DNA of 64,000 bases from Zea mays. Lineage: Eukaryota; Streptophyta; Magnoliopsida; Poales; Poaceae. Position 1 is the stretch's first letter, and the number at the start of each line of letters is the position of its first letter. Shown one piece after another: positions 33,500 to 44,930 of the stretch. The translations under genes and the position numbers were made by a program. The notes below the pieces were generated by a model, which worked only from the letters and a program-made list of their open reading frames with translations, searched no databases and had not been told where the DNA came from. Location of the stretch: NCBI RefSeq assembly GCF_902167145.1, contig NC_050104.1:104729849-104793848 (forward strand). Reading direction: 5' to 3'.

Positions 33500-34255
33500 G
33501 TGGTTTGAAAGGGATTAGAGAGGATTAAATCTCTTGCTAGTCAAAATTAAATGAGAAAATCCCTTCAATGCCATCCAAACTTATACCAATCCCTTCAATA
33601 CCATCAGAATTTATAGCTTCCCTTCAATGTCATCAAATTTAAATTTGAATCCCTTAAATGCCATTATTGTTAGTTTGTAGCTAACACCGTTAGTTCAATT
33701 TAAAGTCAATCTCTCCAATGTCACTAAAATCTATACTGATCCCTTTAATGCCACTAGAAATTGGTTCTATTTGAGGTTTAAAAATTCCAGAACCAAAAAG
33801 TATGGATCAGAATTTTAAAATTCCACGATTTTTAAAAACTTCAGTCCATACTTAAGTTTTTTAGTGAAGTAATTTTAGGTGTTTACAAAAAAGTATGTAC
33901 TCAAGTTTTTAAAAATCGTGGAATTTTAAAAATCCGATCCATATTTTTTTTGATTTTGGAATTTTTAAACCCCAAATATATCGAACCAATTTCTATTGGC
34001 ATTGAAGGGATCAATATATATTTTAATGGCATTGGAGAGATTGACTTTAAATTGAACTAACGACGTTAACTCTAAACTAACGGTAATGGCATTCAAGGGA
34101 TTACAATTTAAATTTGATGGCATTGAAGGAAATCTATAAATTATGATGGCATTGAAGGGATTGATATAAATTTGGATGACATTGAAGGGATTTTCTCAAA
34201 TTAAATAGAAGAGGATTTAATCTCCCTCAATCCTCTCTGATTCCTATGCAACCGA
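33500..34255. repeat. Large fold-back element (~350-bp arms)
   Basis: The left arm ~33500-33853 and right arm ~33891-34250 are inverted copies with a ~37-bp loop. The region next to the loop is the best matched (ttttaaaattccacgatttt against aaaatcgtggaattttaaaa). The arms contain many copies of 'cccttcaatgccat' or its inverse, giving internal repetition. There are no ORFs. It is probably a non-autonomous DNA element; a transcript would form a long hairpin. Confidence 0.72.
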
Positions 34256-34319
34256 ACATGGTTTGAATAGCAAGATGATTTTAGCCCCTTCAACCCTGTT
34301 GCTTCCAAACAAGCTCTCA

Positions 34320-34720
34320 ATCCTTTCAAATCCCCTTGCTCACAAATAACTGAGGGTTTGTTGGTTAGAAGTGGATTGAACGGGATTGGAGGGAATTAAA
34401 TTCTTTTATAGTCAAAATTGAATAGAATGAGATTTAATCCTCCCCAATCCCCTTCTATTCTCATGCAACTGAACAAGTCCTGAAGGGGCTAAAATCTCTA
34501 GCTATTCAATTTTGAATAGTGAGGTATTTTAGCCCTCTCAATCCGCTCAAATTGCCTTTTTCCTAAATAAGCCCTAACAAAGTTTGTATCCACACCTTCA
34601 CCTGGCAGGCACTTAGCATATACCAAATACTCGTGAGATATAATATTGTTGTGGTCACATCCTTACTGGATTGATGCAATGGAAATTGGTCGATCAATGG
34701 GCTCAATAGCTTATATAGAA
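34320..34720. other. Flank between the fold-back and element G
   Basis: Around 34350-34570 there are further inverted words such as 'ggattgaacgggattggagg' and 'cctccccaatccccttctat', resembling a second, smaller hairpin MITE. Its edges could not be fixed. No coding sequence is present. Confidence 0.35.
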
Positions 34721-34728
34721 TTCGATTT

Positions 34729-35621
34729 TGTTAGAATTATAGGCATTTTCCGTATCATTTTAATTCCATAAATTAATATTATGATGATGACATATAAAAG
34801 ATAATTAACCATGACATCAAATATATCCATAACAATATGGATCGTGAGAACATAAAGCATATGAATTATATAAATCATATGAATACGATAAACATGTAAA
34901 CTGACTGAACAATTGAAAATAAACAGATAGGAACACAAACAACGTGACTGTAAAATTAAAACAGACAGATCTATCATATTACAATAAGACAGAACAGATA
35001 AGATGAAATCATTCCTACATATGAAGCAGCATAGATGAATATATGAAACATATATAATATTCAGAACACAAAACAGTATGTAAATAAAACGATCATACCC
35101 TCCGATGCGCTCTGATGATCCAGATCCTTGACCAGCTTGTTTTGTCATGTTGGAGATGTTTTGGGCAGTCGCGTAGACGCTCCCCAAAAACCTAATTGCC
35201 GATCCCCCGTGCAAGGTCTCGAACGGCACCGGCTTCGGAGGCACCTGCCCTCTCGCTTCTCTGTGCGCGCAGAGTCACGAGATGGAAATACCCTCACTCG
35301 GCGGCTGGACTGTGAGACTGAAAGTGTTTCTCGCGTGTACCGAGTGACAGGGGTGCTCCTCTATTTAACCTCTCGCAGAGGGAAGCTGAAGGAGAAAGGT
35401 CGCCGAGTCACGCCAAGAGTCGGCCAGCTCTAGCCGAGTTATGCCATGAGTCGGCCAGCTCTCGCCGAGTCACGCCATAAGTCGGCAGCTGAAGGAGAAG
35501 GGTCACTCGGCTGACTGACGAAGAGACAGGGTCACTCGGCAGACGAAGAGACAGAGTCACTCGGCTAACGTACGCGGTTAGTGAGTGCTAAAAATTAACA
35601 CAACCACACCACGCCCGCTCG

Positions 35622-35670
<49 letters not shown>

Positions 35671-35910
35671 CCACGCCACGCCACGCCCGGCCCGGCCCGG
35701 CCCGGCCGGCGGCGGCGGCGGCGCGCGCGCGCGCGCGTGTGGCACGCCCTTGTCCATTTCTTGACTTCTCAAGTTAAGTGGAATAAATCCCACCATATAA
35801 GTCAAGGCAAAAGACCCTTGGACTTCCAATGTGGTACTATTGGTATTCTCCACCATTACACACCATAGAGTTTATTCAATAAATGGGCCAAGCCCATAAA
35901 AGATCCAACA
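34729..35910 (-). repeat. 3' LTR of element G
   Basis: 1182 bp. It contains a (TGCC)n tract (35623-35667 on the + strand), CCACG and GGCCC repeats and an alternating GCGCGC run (~35720-35740), then repeated 'ccgagt..tcggccagctc' units at 35400-35560. It is longer than the 5' LTR mainly in these repeats. A 177-codon open frame inside is the LTR copy of the gag leader exon plus the following intron-like DNA, not a separate gene. Confidence 0.88.
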
Positions 35911-36147
35911 ATCCCCACCAAACTCTAGGGTTTGTAATGATGAAGTATCAGAATCACAATCCTTTGATATACCAGTGTTTCGATGGAGACTGTTAAGTTG
36001 AACATCCATCTAGAATAAGAGTTTTACTCATTCACAACTGAACAATGGACTAAGCCTTGAATTGACAGTTTTGTGCGAAATAAGATTCACTCAAATCCTT
36101 TGCTGATACTAGGCTGCAAAAGGGTATTCCCGCTGTTTAGAAGCATA

Positions 36148-36384
36148 TAAGGGGGTGTTTGGTTTGCGCATGCTAAAATTTAGCCCTATCACATCGAATG
36201 TTTGAACCTCTGTTCAGGGTATTAAATGTAGTCGGATTATAAAACTAATTTCTCAGCCGAAGATTAAAAAGTGAGACGAATCTAGTACAGTTGGTTGGGT
36301 CTATATTTCATACTCCTATTTGAAAGTCAAACGTTTGATATGACCCGGGCTAAACTTTAGCCCACAGAACCAAACACCCCCTAA
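36148..36384. mobile_element. Tourist-like MITE inside element G
   Basis: The element at 36151-36381 (231 bp) has ends GGGGGTGTTTGGTTTG and GAACCAAACACCCCC, with flanking TAA (36148-36150 and 36382-36384). It sits in the 3' untranslated part of G, between the pol stop and the 3' LTR. Because G itself is young, this MITE moved even more recently. Confidence 0.78.
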
Positions 36385-36684
36385 GTCACACTTCAGTGCC
36401 TTTCATGAGTATTTAGGGATTACCCAAGTCCCATAGACTGTGACTAGCAGTCCGACTCATATAGGTGTATTCCTCTGAAGATGTTCTGTAGGACAACATC
36501 TCACCTTTATAAGACTCTTGGAATACATTAAGGTAAAAACCATCCTGCCTTACAGATAGGAAAGATGTGCATCAGAAATGAGTTAAAGAAGGGATCTTTC
36601 CTCACAATCTACTCCTAGCTTGTTTCTCCACTCTACTTCACGGGATCTCCGATCACATAGAGCAGGTTACCACTAGAGTAGATC

Positions 36685-39600
36685 TCACATGGGTCTCATA
36701 CCCATTTCCCTCGATGCACTTTCTATCACATTGCGTGATAGACCCTTAGTGAATTGATCTGCCAGATTATTTGATGTGTGGACATAATCCACTGTTATAA
36801 CTCCGGAGTTTTTCAACTTTCTGACAGATTTCAATCTCCTCTTAACATGCCTTGTAGACTTCATGTTATTCCTAGAACTGTTAACCTTTGTAATCACCGT
36901 TTGATTGTCACAGTTCATGGAAATAGCCGGTATCGGTTTTTCAACTACCGGTAAGTCCAATAGGAAATCACGAAGCCACTCGGCCTCAGCCCCAGCAGTG
37001 TCTAATGCTGCGAGTTCTGCTTCCATTGTAGACTTCGTTAAGATAGTCTGCTTGCAAGACTTCCAGGAAACAGCGCCACCTCCAAACAGAAACACATATC
37101 CGCTTGTGGCATAAAGCTCATCAGCATCAGAAATCCAGTTGGCATCACAATAGCCTTCCAACACTTTTGGGTTTCCGGTATAATGAATACCGTATGTCAT
37201 AGTACCTTTCAAATACCGCAACACTCTCTCAAGAGCACGCCAGTGATCATCTCCTGGTTTCGACACAAACTGACTTAGCTTACTCACAGCATAAGAGATG
37301 TCTGGCCTTGTTGCACTTGCAAGGTACATGAGCGAGCCAATGATCTGGGAGTATGTCAATTGATCCCTTGCTATTCTCCGATTCTTTCTCAATAGCACAC
37401 TAGGATCATAAGGTGTTGGAGCAGGATCACAGTCACTAAAACCAAAGCGATTCAATACCTTTTCCACATAATGGGATTGTAACAAAGTTACCCCACCATC
37501 AGCTTCTCTAACAAGCTTGATGTTTAGAATGACACCAGCTTCTCCCAAATCTTTCATCTCGAAATTGCTCGATAGAAGATTTTTAACTTCCTCAATCACA
37601 TTGAGATTTGATCCAAAGATCAAAATGTCATCAACATAAAGGCACAGCATAACAGACTCACCCCCACCATACCGATAGTATACACACGTGTCAGATTCAT
37701 TTACAACAAAGCCAGCTGCTGTAAGAGTATTATCAAATTTTTCATGCCATTGCTTAGGTGCTTGTTTTAGGCCATACAATGATTTTATCAACCTGCACAC
37801 CTTGTTCTCTTGACCATCCGCAATGAACCCTTCTGGCTGATCCATATAGATCTCCTCATCCAACTCTCCATTAAGGAAAGCTGTCTTAACATCCATCTGA
37901 TGAATGATAAGACCATAAGAGGCTGCCACGGCTATTAATGTGCGAATTGTAGTCAATCGAGCCACTAGTGAGTAGGTATCAAAGAAATCTTCACCCTCCT
38001 TTTGGGTATATCCTTTGGCCACAAGCCTTGCCTTGTACCTCTCAATTGTACCATCAGGCCTAAGCTTTTTCTTGAAGATCCATTTGCAACCTATAGGTTG
38101 ACAACCATAGGGACGGTCAACGACCTCCCAAGTTCCATTAGACATAATAGATTCCATCTCACTCCTTACTGCTTCCTTCCATAAGTCAGCATCAGGAGAG
38201 GAATATGCCTCACTAATGGTAGTTGGTGTGTCTTCCACAAGGTACACTATAAAGTCATTACCAAAGGATTTTGCAACCCTCTGTCTCTTGCTCTTTCGAG
38301 TGACTATAGTGTCATCCTCCTCAGGGATGTGCACATGAGAATCCTCAGCATGATCTATAGGAATCGACAGTTCGTGCTCATGGGGTATTATAGTCTCATG
38401 ACTTGTATCACTAGGTGTATTCTTCATGGGAAACTCATTCTCAAAAAATGTTGCGTCTCTTGATTCCATGATAGTATCAACATACATATCAGGCACATCA
38501 GATTTTATAATTAAGAACCTATACCCAGTGCTGTGAAAAGAGTACCCAAGGAATATACAGTCAACAGTTTTAGGCCCAAGTTTCCGCTTTTTGTTGATTG
38601 GCACATTCACTTTAGCCAAGCAACCCCAAGTGCGCAAATACGAGAGATTTACTCTTCTCTTTTCCCATTCCTCAAATGGAGTGATCTCTTTGTTCTTTGT
38701 TGGAACTCTATTCAGGACATGACATGCTGTCAAAATCGCCTCACCCCACCATGCCTTGGATAATCCCGCTGTACTCAACATGGCATTCACCAAATCTGTT
38801 AGAGTGCGGTTTTTCCTTTCAGCAATCCCATTGGATTGTGGTGAGAATGGCGGTGTCCTCTCATGAATAATACCATGTTCCACGCAGAACTCATCGAACA
38901 CATTAGAGAAATATTCTCCACCTCGATCAGACCTTAACCGTTTTATTTTCCTCTCAAGTTGGTTCTCAACTTCAGCTTTATAGGCCTTAAAATAATTGAA
39001 CGCTTCATCTTTTGTTTTTAAGAGATACACATAACAAAATATAGTGGAGTCATCTATAAAAGTGAGAAAGTATCTTTTACCACCTTTGGTCAAAATTCCA
39101 TTCATCTCGCACAGATCAGAATGAACAAGTTCTAGAGGTGCCAAACTCCTCGCCTCAGCAGCCTTGTGTGGCTTGCGGGGTTGTTTTGATTCAACACACA
39201 CATGGCACTTAGGCTTTTTGACCAAGTTAAATTTAGGAATTAAATTTATATTTGCTAACCGCATAAGACAGCCAAAGCTTGCATGACAAAAACGTGAATG
39301 CCATAGATCTGACTCATCAGAAAAATTAACAGAATTCACCAGTTTATTACACACATCATGCAGTGATAAGCGGAACAAGCCTCCGCAATCATATCCTTTA
39401 CCAACAAAAGTACCATGTTTCGACACAACACATTTATTAGACTCAAGAACAACTTTATATCCATCTCGACATAGCATCGAAGCGCTAACGAGATTCTTCT
39501 TGATAGAGGGTACATGCTGCACGCTCTTCAATGGCACCGTCTTTCCCGAAGTAAACTTCAGAATGACCGTACCAACACCAAGAACATGAGCACGCGACCC

Positions 39601-41046
39601 ATTTCCCATCAACAAGGCGCCAGACCTCCCGACCTGATAGGAAGTGAACATAGAGGCATCAGCACACACATGAATGTTTGCACCACTGTCCATCCACCAC
39701 TCAGGTGAATTACAGACTGAAAGAACAAATGGTAAAGAATTACCATACCCAGATGTTCCTCCTTCAGTTTCAGTGGTTACAACATTAGCTGATTTCTTGT
39801 CTTGAGTGAACTTGCGATCAGGGCACTCTCTTGCCCAATGTTGATCACTGCCACAGACAAAGCATCCTCCCTTTCCCTTGTTATTGTTGTTCTTCTTTTT
39901 AAACTGTGCTGTTTGAACAGGTTTATTCGCGTTCTCTGGTTTGTTCTGGTTTTTCTTCTTGTTAAACTTGCGGAAGTTTCTCTTCTGCACCACATTAGCA
40001 GTAGAGGTCTCAACACCTTTTCCACTGTCCTTTGTTCTAGCCCTTTCCTCAACATCAAGAGTACCAATGAGCTCTTCCACATTGAACTCTTGTCTCTTAT
40101 GTTTGAGAGAGGTAGCAAAGTCCTTCCAAGAAGGTGGTAACTTGGCGATTATACCGCTAGCCACAAACTTGTCAGGCAAAGGACAAGGAAAAAGTTCGAG
40201 TTCCTTAGCTAGTGCCTGAAACTCATGAGCCTGTTCCACTACAGATCGATTCTCAACCATCTTGTAGTCATACAGCTGCTCCATGAGGTACAGCTCGCTA
40301 CCAGCGTCAGTTACTCCAAACTTTCCGACAAGAGCATCCCATAGCTCTTTCCCCGTGGGAAGGATGATATAGCTTTTCTGGAATTTAGTATCCAGTGCGC
40401 TAATCACTGCACCTCGAAAGAGGTTGTCTTCAGCCTTAAACTTAGCCTCATCCTCAGGAGGTAAGTTGGCAGGCTTGCCCTCAGCGGCATGAAAACAAGA
40501 CATTGCAGTTAGCCACAATTCCATCTTAGCCTTCCATATCAAGAAGTTTTTACCATCGAAAGGATCAGGCTTTAGCACAGCAGCAAAACCTCTGACAGAA
40601 AAATGCCTAACATTAGGTTTTTGGATTGTTAGAATTATAGGCATTTTCCGTATCATTTTAATTCCATAAATTAATATTATGATGATGACATATAAAAGAT
40701 AACTAACCATGACATCAAATATATCCATAACAATATGGATCGTGAGAACATAAAGCATATGAATTATATAAATCATATGAATACGATAAACATGTAAACT
40801 GACTGAACAATTGAAAATAAACAGATAGGAACACAAACAACGTGACTGTAAAATTAAAACAGACAGATCTATCATATTACAATAAGACAGAACAGATAAG
40901 ATGAAATCATTCCTACATATGAAGCAGCATAGATGAATATATGAAACATATATAATATTCAGAACACAAAACAGTATGTAAATAAAACGATCATACCCTC
41001 CGATGCGCTCTGATGATCCAGATCCTTGACCAGCTTCTTTTGTCAT
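36685..41046 (-). CDS. gag-pol polyprotein of element G (two exons; LTR-encoded start)
   Basis: Proposed structure: exon 1 41046-40997 (ATG inside the 5' LTR, 50 nt), intron 40996-40592 (GTATGA..CTGTCAG), exon 2 40591-36685; 3957 nt, 1318 aa. The unspliced frame is also open. Domains with approximate positions on the + axis: Gag UBN2-like (40560-40050); zinc knuckle [14 protein letters not shown] (~39850); protease [11 protein letters not shown] (~39690); GAG_pre-integrase with [12 protein letters not shown] (~39200); integrase D in [10 protein letters not shown] (~39115), D in [10 protein letters not shown] (~38925), E in [10 protein letters not shown] (~38820); [13 protein letters not shown] (~37890) and YVDDILIFG (~37635); RNase H (37130-36760) with GYCDANW. 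All catalytic residues are present. The last residues are REMGMRPM. In the cell it would drive reverse transcription and integration of G. Confidence 0.85.
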   Translation of the reverse strand: MTKEAGQGSGSSERIGGYDRFIYILFCVLNIIYVSYIHLCCFICRNDFILSVLSYCNMIDLSVLILQSRCLCSYLFIFNCSVSLHVYRIHMIYIIHMLYVLTIHIVMDIFDVMVSYLLYVIIIILIYGIKMIRKMPIILTIQKPNVRHFSVRGFAAVLKPDPFDGKNFLIWKAKMELWLTAMSCFHAAEGKPANLPPEDEAKFKAEDNLFRGAVISALDTKFQKSYIILPTGKELWDALVGKFGVTDAGSELYLMEQLYDYKMVENRSVVEQAHEFQALAKELELFPCPLPDKFVASGIIAKLPPSWKDFATSLKHKRQEFNVEELIGTLDVEERARTKDSGKGVETSTANVVQKRNFRKFNKKKNQNKPENANKPVQTAQFKKKNNNNKGKGGCFVCGSDQHWARECPDRKFTQDKKSANVVTTETEGGTSGYGNSLPFVLSVCNSPEWWMDSGANIHVCADASMFTSYQVGRSGALLMGNGSRAHVLGVGTVILKFTSGKTVPLKSVQHVPSIKKNLVSASMLCRDGYKVVLESNKCVVSKHGTFVGKGYDCGGLFRLSLHDVCNKLVNSVNFSDESDLWHSRFCHASFGCLMRLANINLIPKFNLVKKPKCHVCVESKQPRKPHKAAEARSLAPLELVHSDLCEMNGILTKGGKRYFLTFIDDSTIFCYVYLLKTKDEAFNYFKAYKAEVENQLERKIKRLRSDRGGEYFSNVFDEFCVEHGIIHERTPPFSPQSNGIAERKNRTLTDLVNAMLSTAGLSKAWWGEAILTACHVLNRVPTKNKEITPFEEWEKRRVNLSYLRTWGCLAKVNVPINKKRKLGPKTVDCIFLGYSFHSTGYRFLIIKSDVPDMYVDTIMESRDATFFENEFPMKNTPSDTSHETIIPHEHELSIPIDHAEDSHVHIPEEDDTIVTRKSKRQRVAKSFGNDFIVYLVEDTPTTISEAYSSPDADLWKEAVRSEMESIMSNGTWEVVDRPYGCQPIGCKWIFKKKLRPDGTIERYKARLVAKGYTQKEGEDFFDTYSLVARLTTIRTLIAVAASYGLIIHQMDVKTAFLNGELDEEIYMDQPEGFIADGQENKVCRLIKSLYGLKQAPKQWHEKFDNTLTAAGFVVNESDTCVYYRYGGGESVMLCLYVDDILIFGSNLNVIEEVKNLLSSNFEMKDLGEAGVILNIKLVREADGGVTLLQSHYVEKVLNRFGFSDCDPAPTPYDPSVLLRKNRRIARDQLTYSQIIGSLMYLASATRPDISYAVSKLSQFVSKPGDDHWRALERVLRYLKGTMTYGIHYTGNPKVLEGYCDANWISDADELYATSGYVFLFGGGAVSWKSCKQTILTKSTMEAELAALDTAGAEAEWLRDFLLDLPVVEKPIPAISMNCDNQTVITKVNSSRNNMKSTRHVKRRLKSVRKLKNSGVITVDYVHTSNNLADQFTKGLSRNVIESASREMGMRPM
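40592..40996 (-). other. Putative in-frame intron spanning the LTR edge of element G
   Basis: On the minus strand the donor GG|GTATGATC lies inside the LTR and the acceptor TTTTTCTGTCAG|A lies 35 nt past the LTR end. The phases of the two sides match exactly. The segment is 405 nt (135 codons), T-rich like a plant intron, yet has no stop in the gag frame, so retention would insert a hydrophobic stretch. The region of the primer binding site lies within it. Splicing is predicted, not shown. Confidence 0.6.
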
Positions 41047-41707
41047 GTTTTGGGCAGTCGCGTAGACACTCCCCAAAAACCTAATTGCCGATCCCCCGTG
41101 CAAGGTCTCGAACGGCACCGGCTTCGGAGGCACCTGCCCTCTCGCTTCTCTGTGCGTGCAGAGTCACGAGATGGAAATACCCTCACTCGGCGGCTGGACT
41201 GTGAGACTGAAAGTGTTTCTCGCGTGTACCGAGTGACAGGGGTGCTCCTCTATTTAACCTCTCGCAGAGGGAAGCTGAAGGAGCTCTAGCCGAGTTATGC
41301 CATGAGTCGGCCAGCTCTCGCCGAGTCACGCCATAAGTCGGCAGCTGAAGGAGAAGGGTCACTCGGTAGACGAAGAGACAGAGTCACTCGGCTAACGTAC
41401 GCGGTTAGTGAGTGCTAAAAATTAACACAACCACACCACGCCCGCTCGCCTGCCTGCCTGCCTGCCTGCCTCGCCACGCCACGCCACGCCCGGCCCGGCC
41501 CGGCCCGGCGGCGGCGGCGGCGCGCGCGCGCGCGTGTGGCACGCCCTTGTCCATTTCTTGACTTCTCAAGTTAAGTGGAATAAATCCCACCATATAAGTC
41601 AAGGCAAAAGACCCTTGGACTTCCAATGTGGTACTATTGGTATTCTCCACCATTACACACCATAGAGTTTATTCAATAAATGGGCCAAGCCCATAAAAGA
41701 TCCAACA
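40627..41707 (-). repeat. 5' LTR of element G
   Basis: 1081 bp, TGTTGGATCTTTTATGGGC to ATTCTAACA on the minus strand. It holds a short (TGCC)n tract (41449-41470), CG-rich repeats and the gag leader exon. A possible TATA element on the minus strand is GAGGTTAAATAGAGGAGC (~41260). Confidence 0.88.
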
Positions 41708-42600
41708 TGTTTAATTGGTTGTGTAACTGTAGCTACTAGATAACTATCGGTCAATTAAAATTAGTTAGAGTGTCTATCTTTTAAAGTTTACGGACTATAC
41801 AATGTACATTTCACACCATGAATAAATAGGAGACATGTTTTCAAGCAGTCTATTCCCCGTAGATTTCGTATTAAGCATTATTGTTGGTACGATCTACTAG
41901 TTATCCTATGTAATGTTGATCTATTGTTTCCTTTTATGCTTCATGTTATAGATCCATATTACATGGACAGATGCATATTGCTCGTCTGGTTGCTATATTC
42001 CACGACGTGTGCCTGCAACACGTGCATACAACAACTCAAGAGATCGATATGCATCTAGCACCCTGTCTTACATGTGTTAGGCATGCCATCCGTTTTAAAT
42101 GGACTTCCTTGGAGGTCCTGATCCGTGTTCGCATGTGCTAGGATCGGTTCATAGTTACGAACGTTTCTAGGGTCGTCGATATGATACATGATATGATACA
42201 TACCGCACATTGGATTCAAGATATCCCTATGAACGGTTTATTAGGTTCGATATATGGTGTGGGTAGTCCTGACGACTCTCTAGTCTGTTTCTTCGCCTTC
42301 AGCCATGCATGTGGCGTGCGTCGATCTAGGACTGATGACCATCTAAATAATGCTTTAGACATGTTTATCTATTTTTAGTCGCTTTTGATGCACATTGATT
42401 TATATGTTTTAACTGACTTAGAAAAGAGGACAATCGGCTCAAGGGAGCTGATCAGTGTGATTAACATGGACTGATTTATGTGATTATGCCAAAATTGGAT
42501 CTTTTATTTGTTTTTGTGCATTTGTGGAGCAATTCATCGATCATAGCACATCCTCCCTATCTAACAGGTCAAACTAGGTGACACAACTATAAGTTGATTG
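41708..42600. other. Unassigned intergenic DNA right of element G
   Basis: No open frame with recognisable domains, RNA gene or element terminus is seen. It may be 5' non-coding DNA of the decayed Gypsy element that follows. Confidence 0.35.
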
Positions 42601-42609
42601 CTCTAGCAC

Positions 42610-44930
42610 TTAGATGCGGTTAGAGCCACATTTAGGAGAGATGATCACATCAGTTGCAAATTTTCTTGCTCCATGTGTGTTGGCCATCCGGTACCGTCGA
42701 CTGGTTTTCTACGACAACACATCTCTAGCACACCCGATGGGACCACTACATCAGCTCTTCATCTACATGCCCCCTCAAAGAATGGCGTTGTCGGGAACAA
42801 CATCGATCAAAGTGAATGGCCATAAGCCAAAAATCGGTCCACTCCAACTCGAGGTCCTCAACTAGGAGCTCTTAGAGTACTACAACTAGCTAGGTACTTA
42901 AGACCTAGGTTGATAAGCTCCTAAACCATTTCACATGGACCCGTAGCAACGACATCAAGGTCACGAGCACTTGAATTCACTACTAGAGGAAGTCAACCTC
43001 GCCACACCCTCGGAGGAGCGCAACGCTGCCCTTCGACAAGAGATGAACTACATGATCCATCAAGTGATGGTGAAACAGTCGAAGATCCTCCTCAACTCCA
43101 TGGAGAGGATCATTGCATGAGTGGTCAAATCCATTTTGGTCGGCAACAACATGGTTCCAAGGCCCACGTTTGTGTCACATCAGGTGGAGAAGTTTTATAC
43201 TCGATCGATGGAGATGATGTAGTTTAGAGCATGATAAGGCATGAAGGCGGAATTCAACATCTATCACCCTAGAGCATTGAATGACATCCCCTCGGTCTAT
43301 GACCAATCACCAACATTCATACCAGAGGGGTTTGAATGCAAGCTGCAGTACATGCTGCTATGTGAGGGGGAATAGCCTCCCCAACGGTCATCCCCTACCA
43401 CTCAAGATAAGAATAAAAATAGTTATCCTAAACTATTTGAGTGGCAGGCTAAGTTTGAAAGTGGGTCGACTCTCAGCAGCATGACCTCGTTTTATGGAGG
43501 CGCTGACATGGCTATCATGTAGGAAGAACTATTAGGGCTTCTCAAAGACCAGTTTGGAATTCTCCCCAAACAGAAGGAGACCAACTACATGAAGCCCTAT
43601 TCGAATGAGTTTGACCGGATGTCACCTCCATCCAAGTTCAAGGTCCCTTAATTCTTCAAGTTCAACAAGGCCCACAACACCATCACCATTGAGCATGTGA
43701 GCCAATACATAGCTCAACTAGGAATAGCAGCAGCGGTCAAACACATGAAGGTTCGACTCTTCTCTCTATCGTTATCGGGACCTATGTTTGGCTCATATAC
43801 ATCACTCGATCCTAGGTCCATCACTTCTTGGGAGCAACTAGAGGAGCAGTTTCATGCACACTTCTTCGACTTTGATAAGATGATGATCTTAGACCTCATC
43901 GTCCTCTGACAACGGTAGTGTTGGTCTTCAGAGGCCTGCTCTACCCAACACATAATTCCTACGACGCAACAGACTTTTAATTCATAAGCAAAATGTTGGC
44001 CCAAGCATCAACTTGTTTAAGGTGGCATCCTGAGGCCTAGCATGGAAGGTACATAAAGTCGATATCTTATCTATAGGTCCAACAAGAAAGTGATGAAGCT
44101 GAGGTCACTATCGTCGATTGGGCCTAGGGCGTATAACCCATCTTTCCCCCCCTAGATCAAGGCTCATGAGGCGGTCACGGGATTCAATTTCGACCTCATG
44201 GAGATAGAGCCAATCTTTGACCTGCTCCTAAAGGAGATGCAATTAAAGTTATCAGTTGATCACTAGATTCCTTCAATCGAGCAATTAAAAGTGAAGAGGT
44301 ATTGTAAGTGGCACGACTGCAACAAGCACAACACCGGAGACTACAAAGTGCTCTGACAATAGATCCAGTCGGACATCAAGCAAGGCTAACTTATTTTTGG
44401 TAGGAGGCAAATGAACGTTGATAAAAAACCTTTCTCAGCCAACATGGTTGAGGTAATCTTGACCTCTAAAGGAAAAGCCCTATACTTTGAGCTACAAAAG
44501 CATACATCAGTAGAGGAATTTGCAAGATTTTGTTGGTGTCATACGAAGTCGATACACCTAATCAACATGTACACACAACGGTTCAAGCAGTAGGAGCACT
44601 AGGACGTGGACGACAAGTAGCAGGAATGTATGCATGCAAATCGCTAGGAGCAATGGTGCCTAAGAGATGGTAACAGCTAGAGGAAGAGCTGCATTGGCAC
44701 GACAGACGTTGGTACCGTGAGAATTGGGACTGTCCCTTGTTCTAGTTCTACAAGTACCTTGGCGATACTAGAAGGACCTCAATGTCGCATAGAGAGGGTC
44801 AATAGGCGATTATAAAACTTTAACTATATTGAACTCAACTTACTTGATTATGACAAATCGGTAGAAGTGAAATAATGTCTTAGTCCGACAAGTGCCTACA
44901 CTTCACAAACACTTATACCAAATTGTTGGG
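42610..44930 (+). pseudogene. Decayed Gypsy-type gag
   Basis: In broken frames the + strand reads FKFNKAHNTITIEHVSQYI and continues with VRLFSLSLSGPMFGSY and ITSWEQLEEQFHAHFFD (43650-43880), the Retrotrans_gag domain. Later comes YCKWHDCNKHNTGDYKVL (~44300), a CxxxH..C zinc-binding end of Gag. At least seven stops interrupt it (for example ~43370, 43520, 43650, 43910, 44355, 44390). Pol is not seen. An old, dead Gypsy element. Confidence 0.68.

Larger units (their letters stand above)
34729..41707 (-). mobile_element. Element G: young full-length Copia LTR retrotransposon
   Basis: The element is on the minus strand, with its 5' LTR at 40627-41707 and 3' LTR at 34729-35910. The LTRs read TGTTGG..CTAACA on the minus strand and differ by only a handful of substitutions plus length changes in repeats, so insertion was recent. 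Pol is open from end to end. Two oddities: no initiator-Met primer site follows the 5' LTR, and the outer flanks (gattt / tgttt) are not a matching 5-bp duplication. Confidence 0.9.

Noticed and set aside
34711..35244. A 177-codon membrane-protein gene
   Set aside because: It is the 3' LTR copy of the gag leader and the following intron-like DNA of element G. It begins at GTG, and its hydrophobic stretch comes from T-rich DNA.
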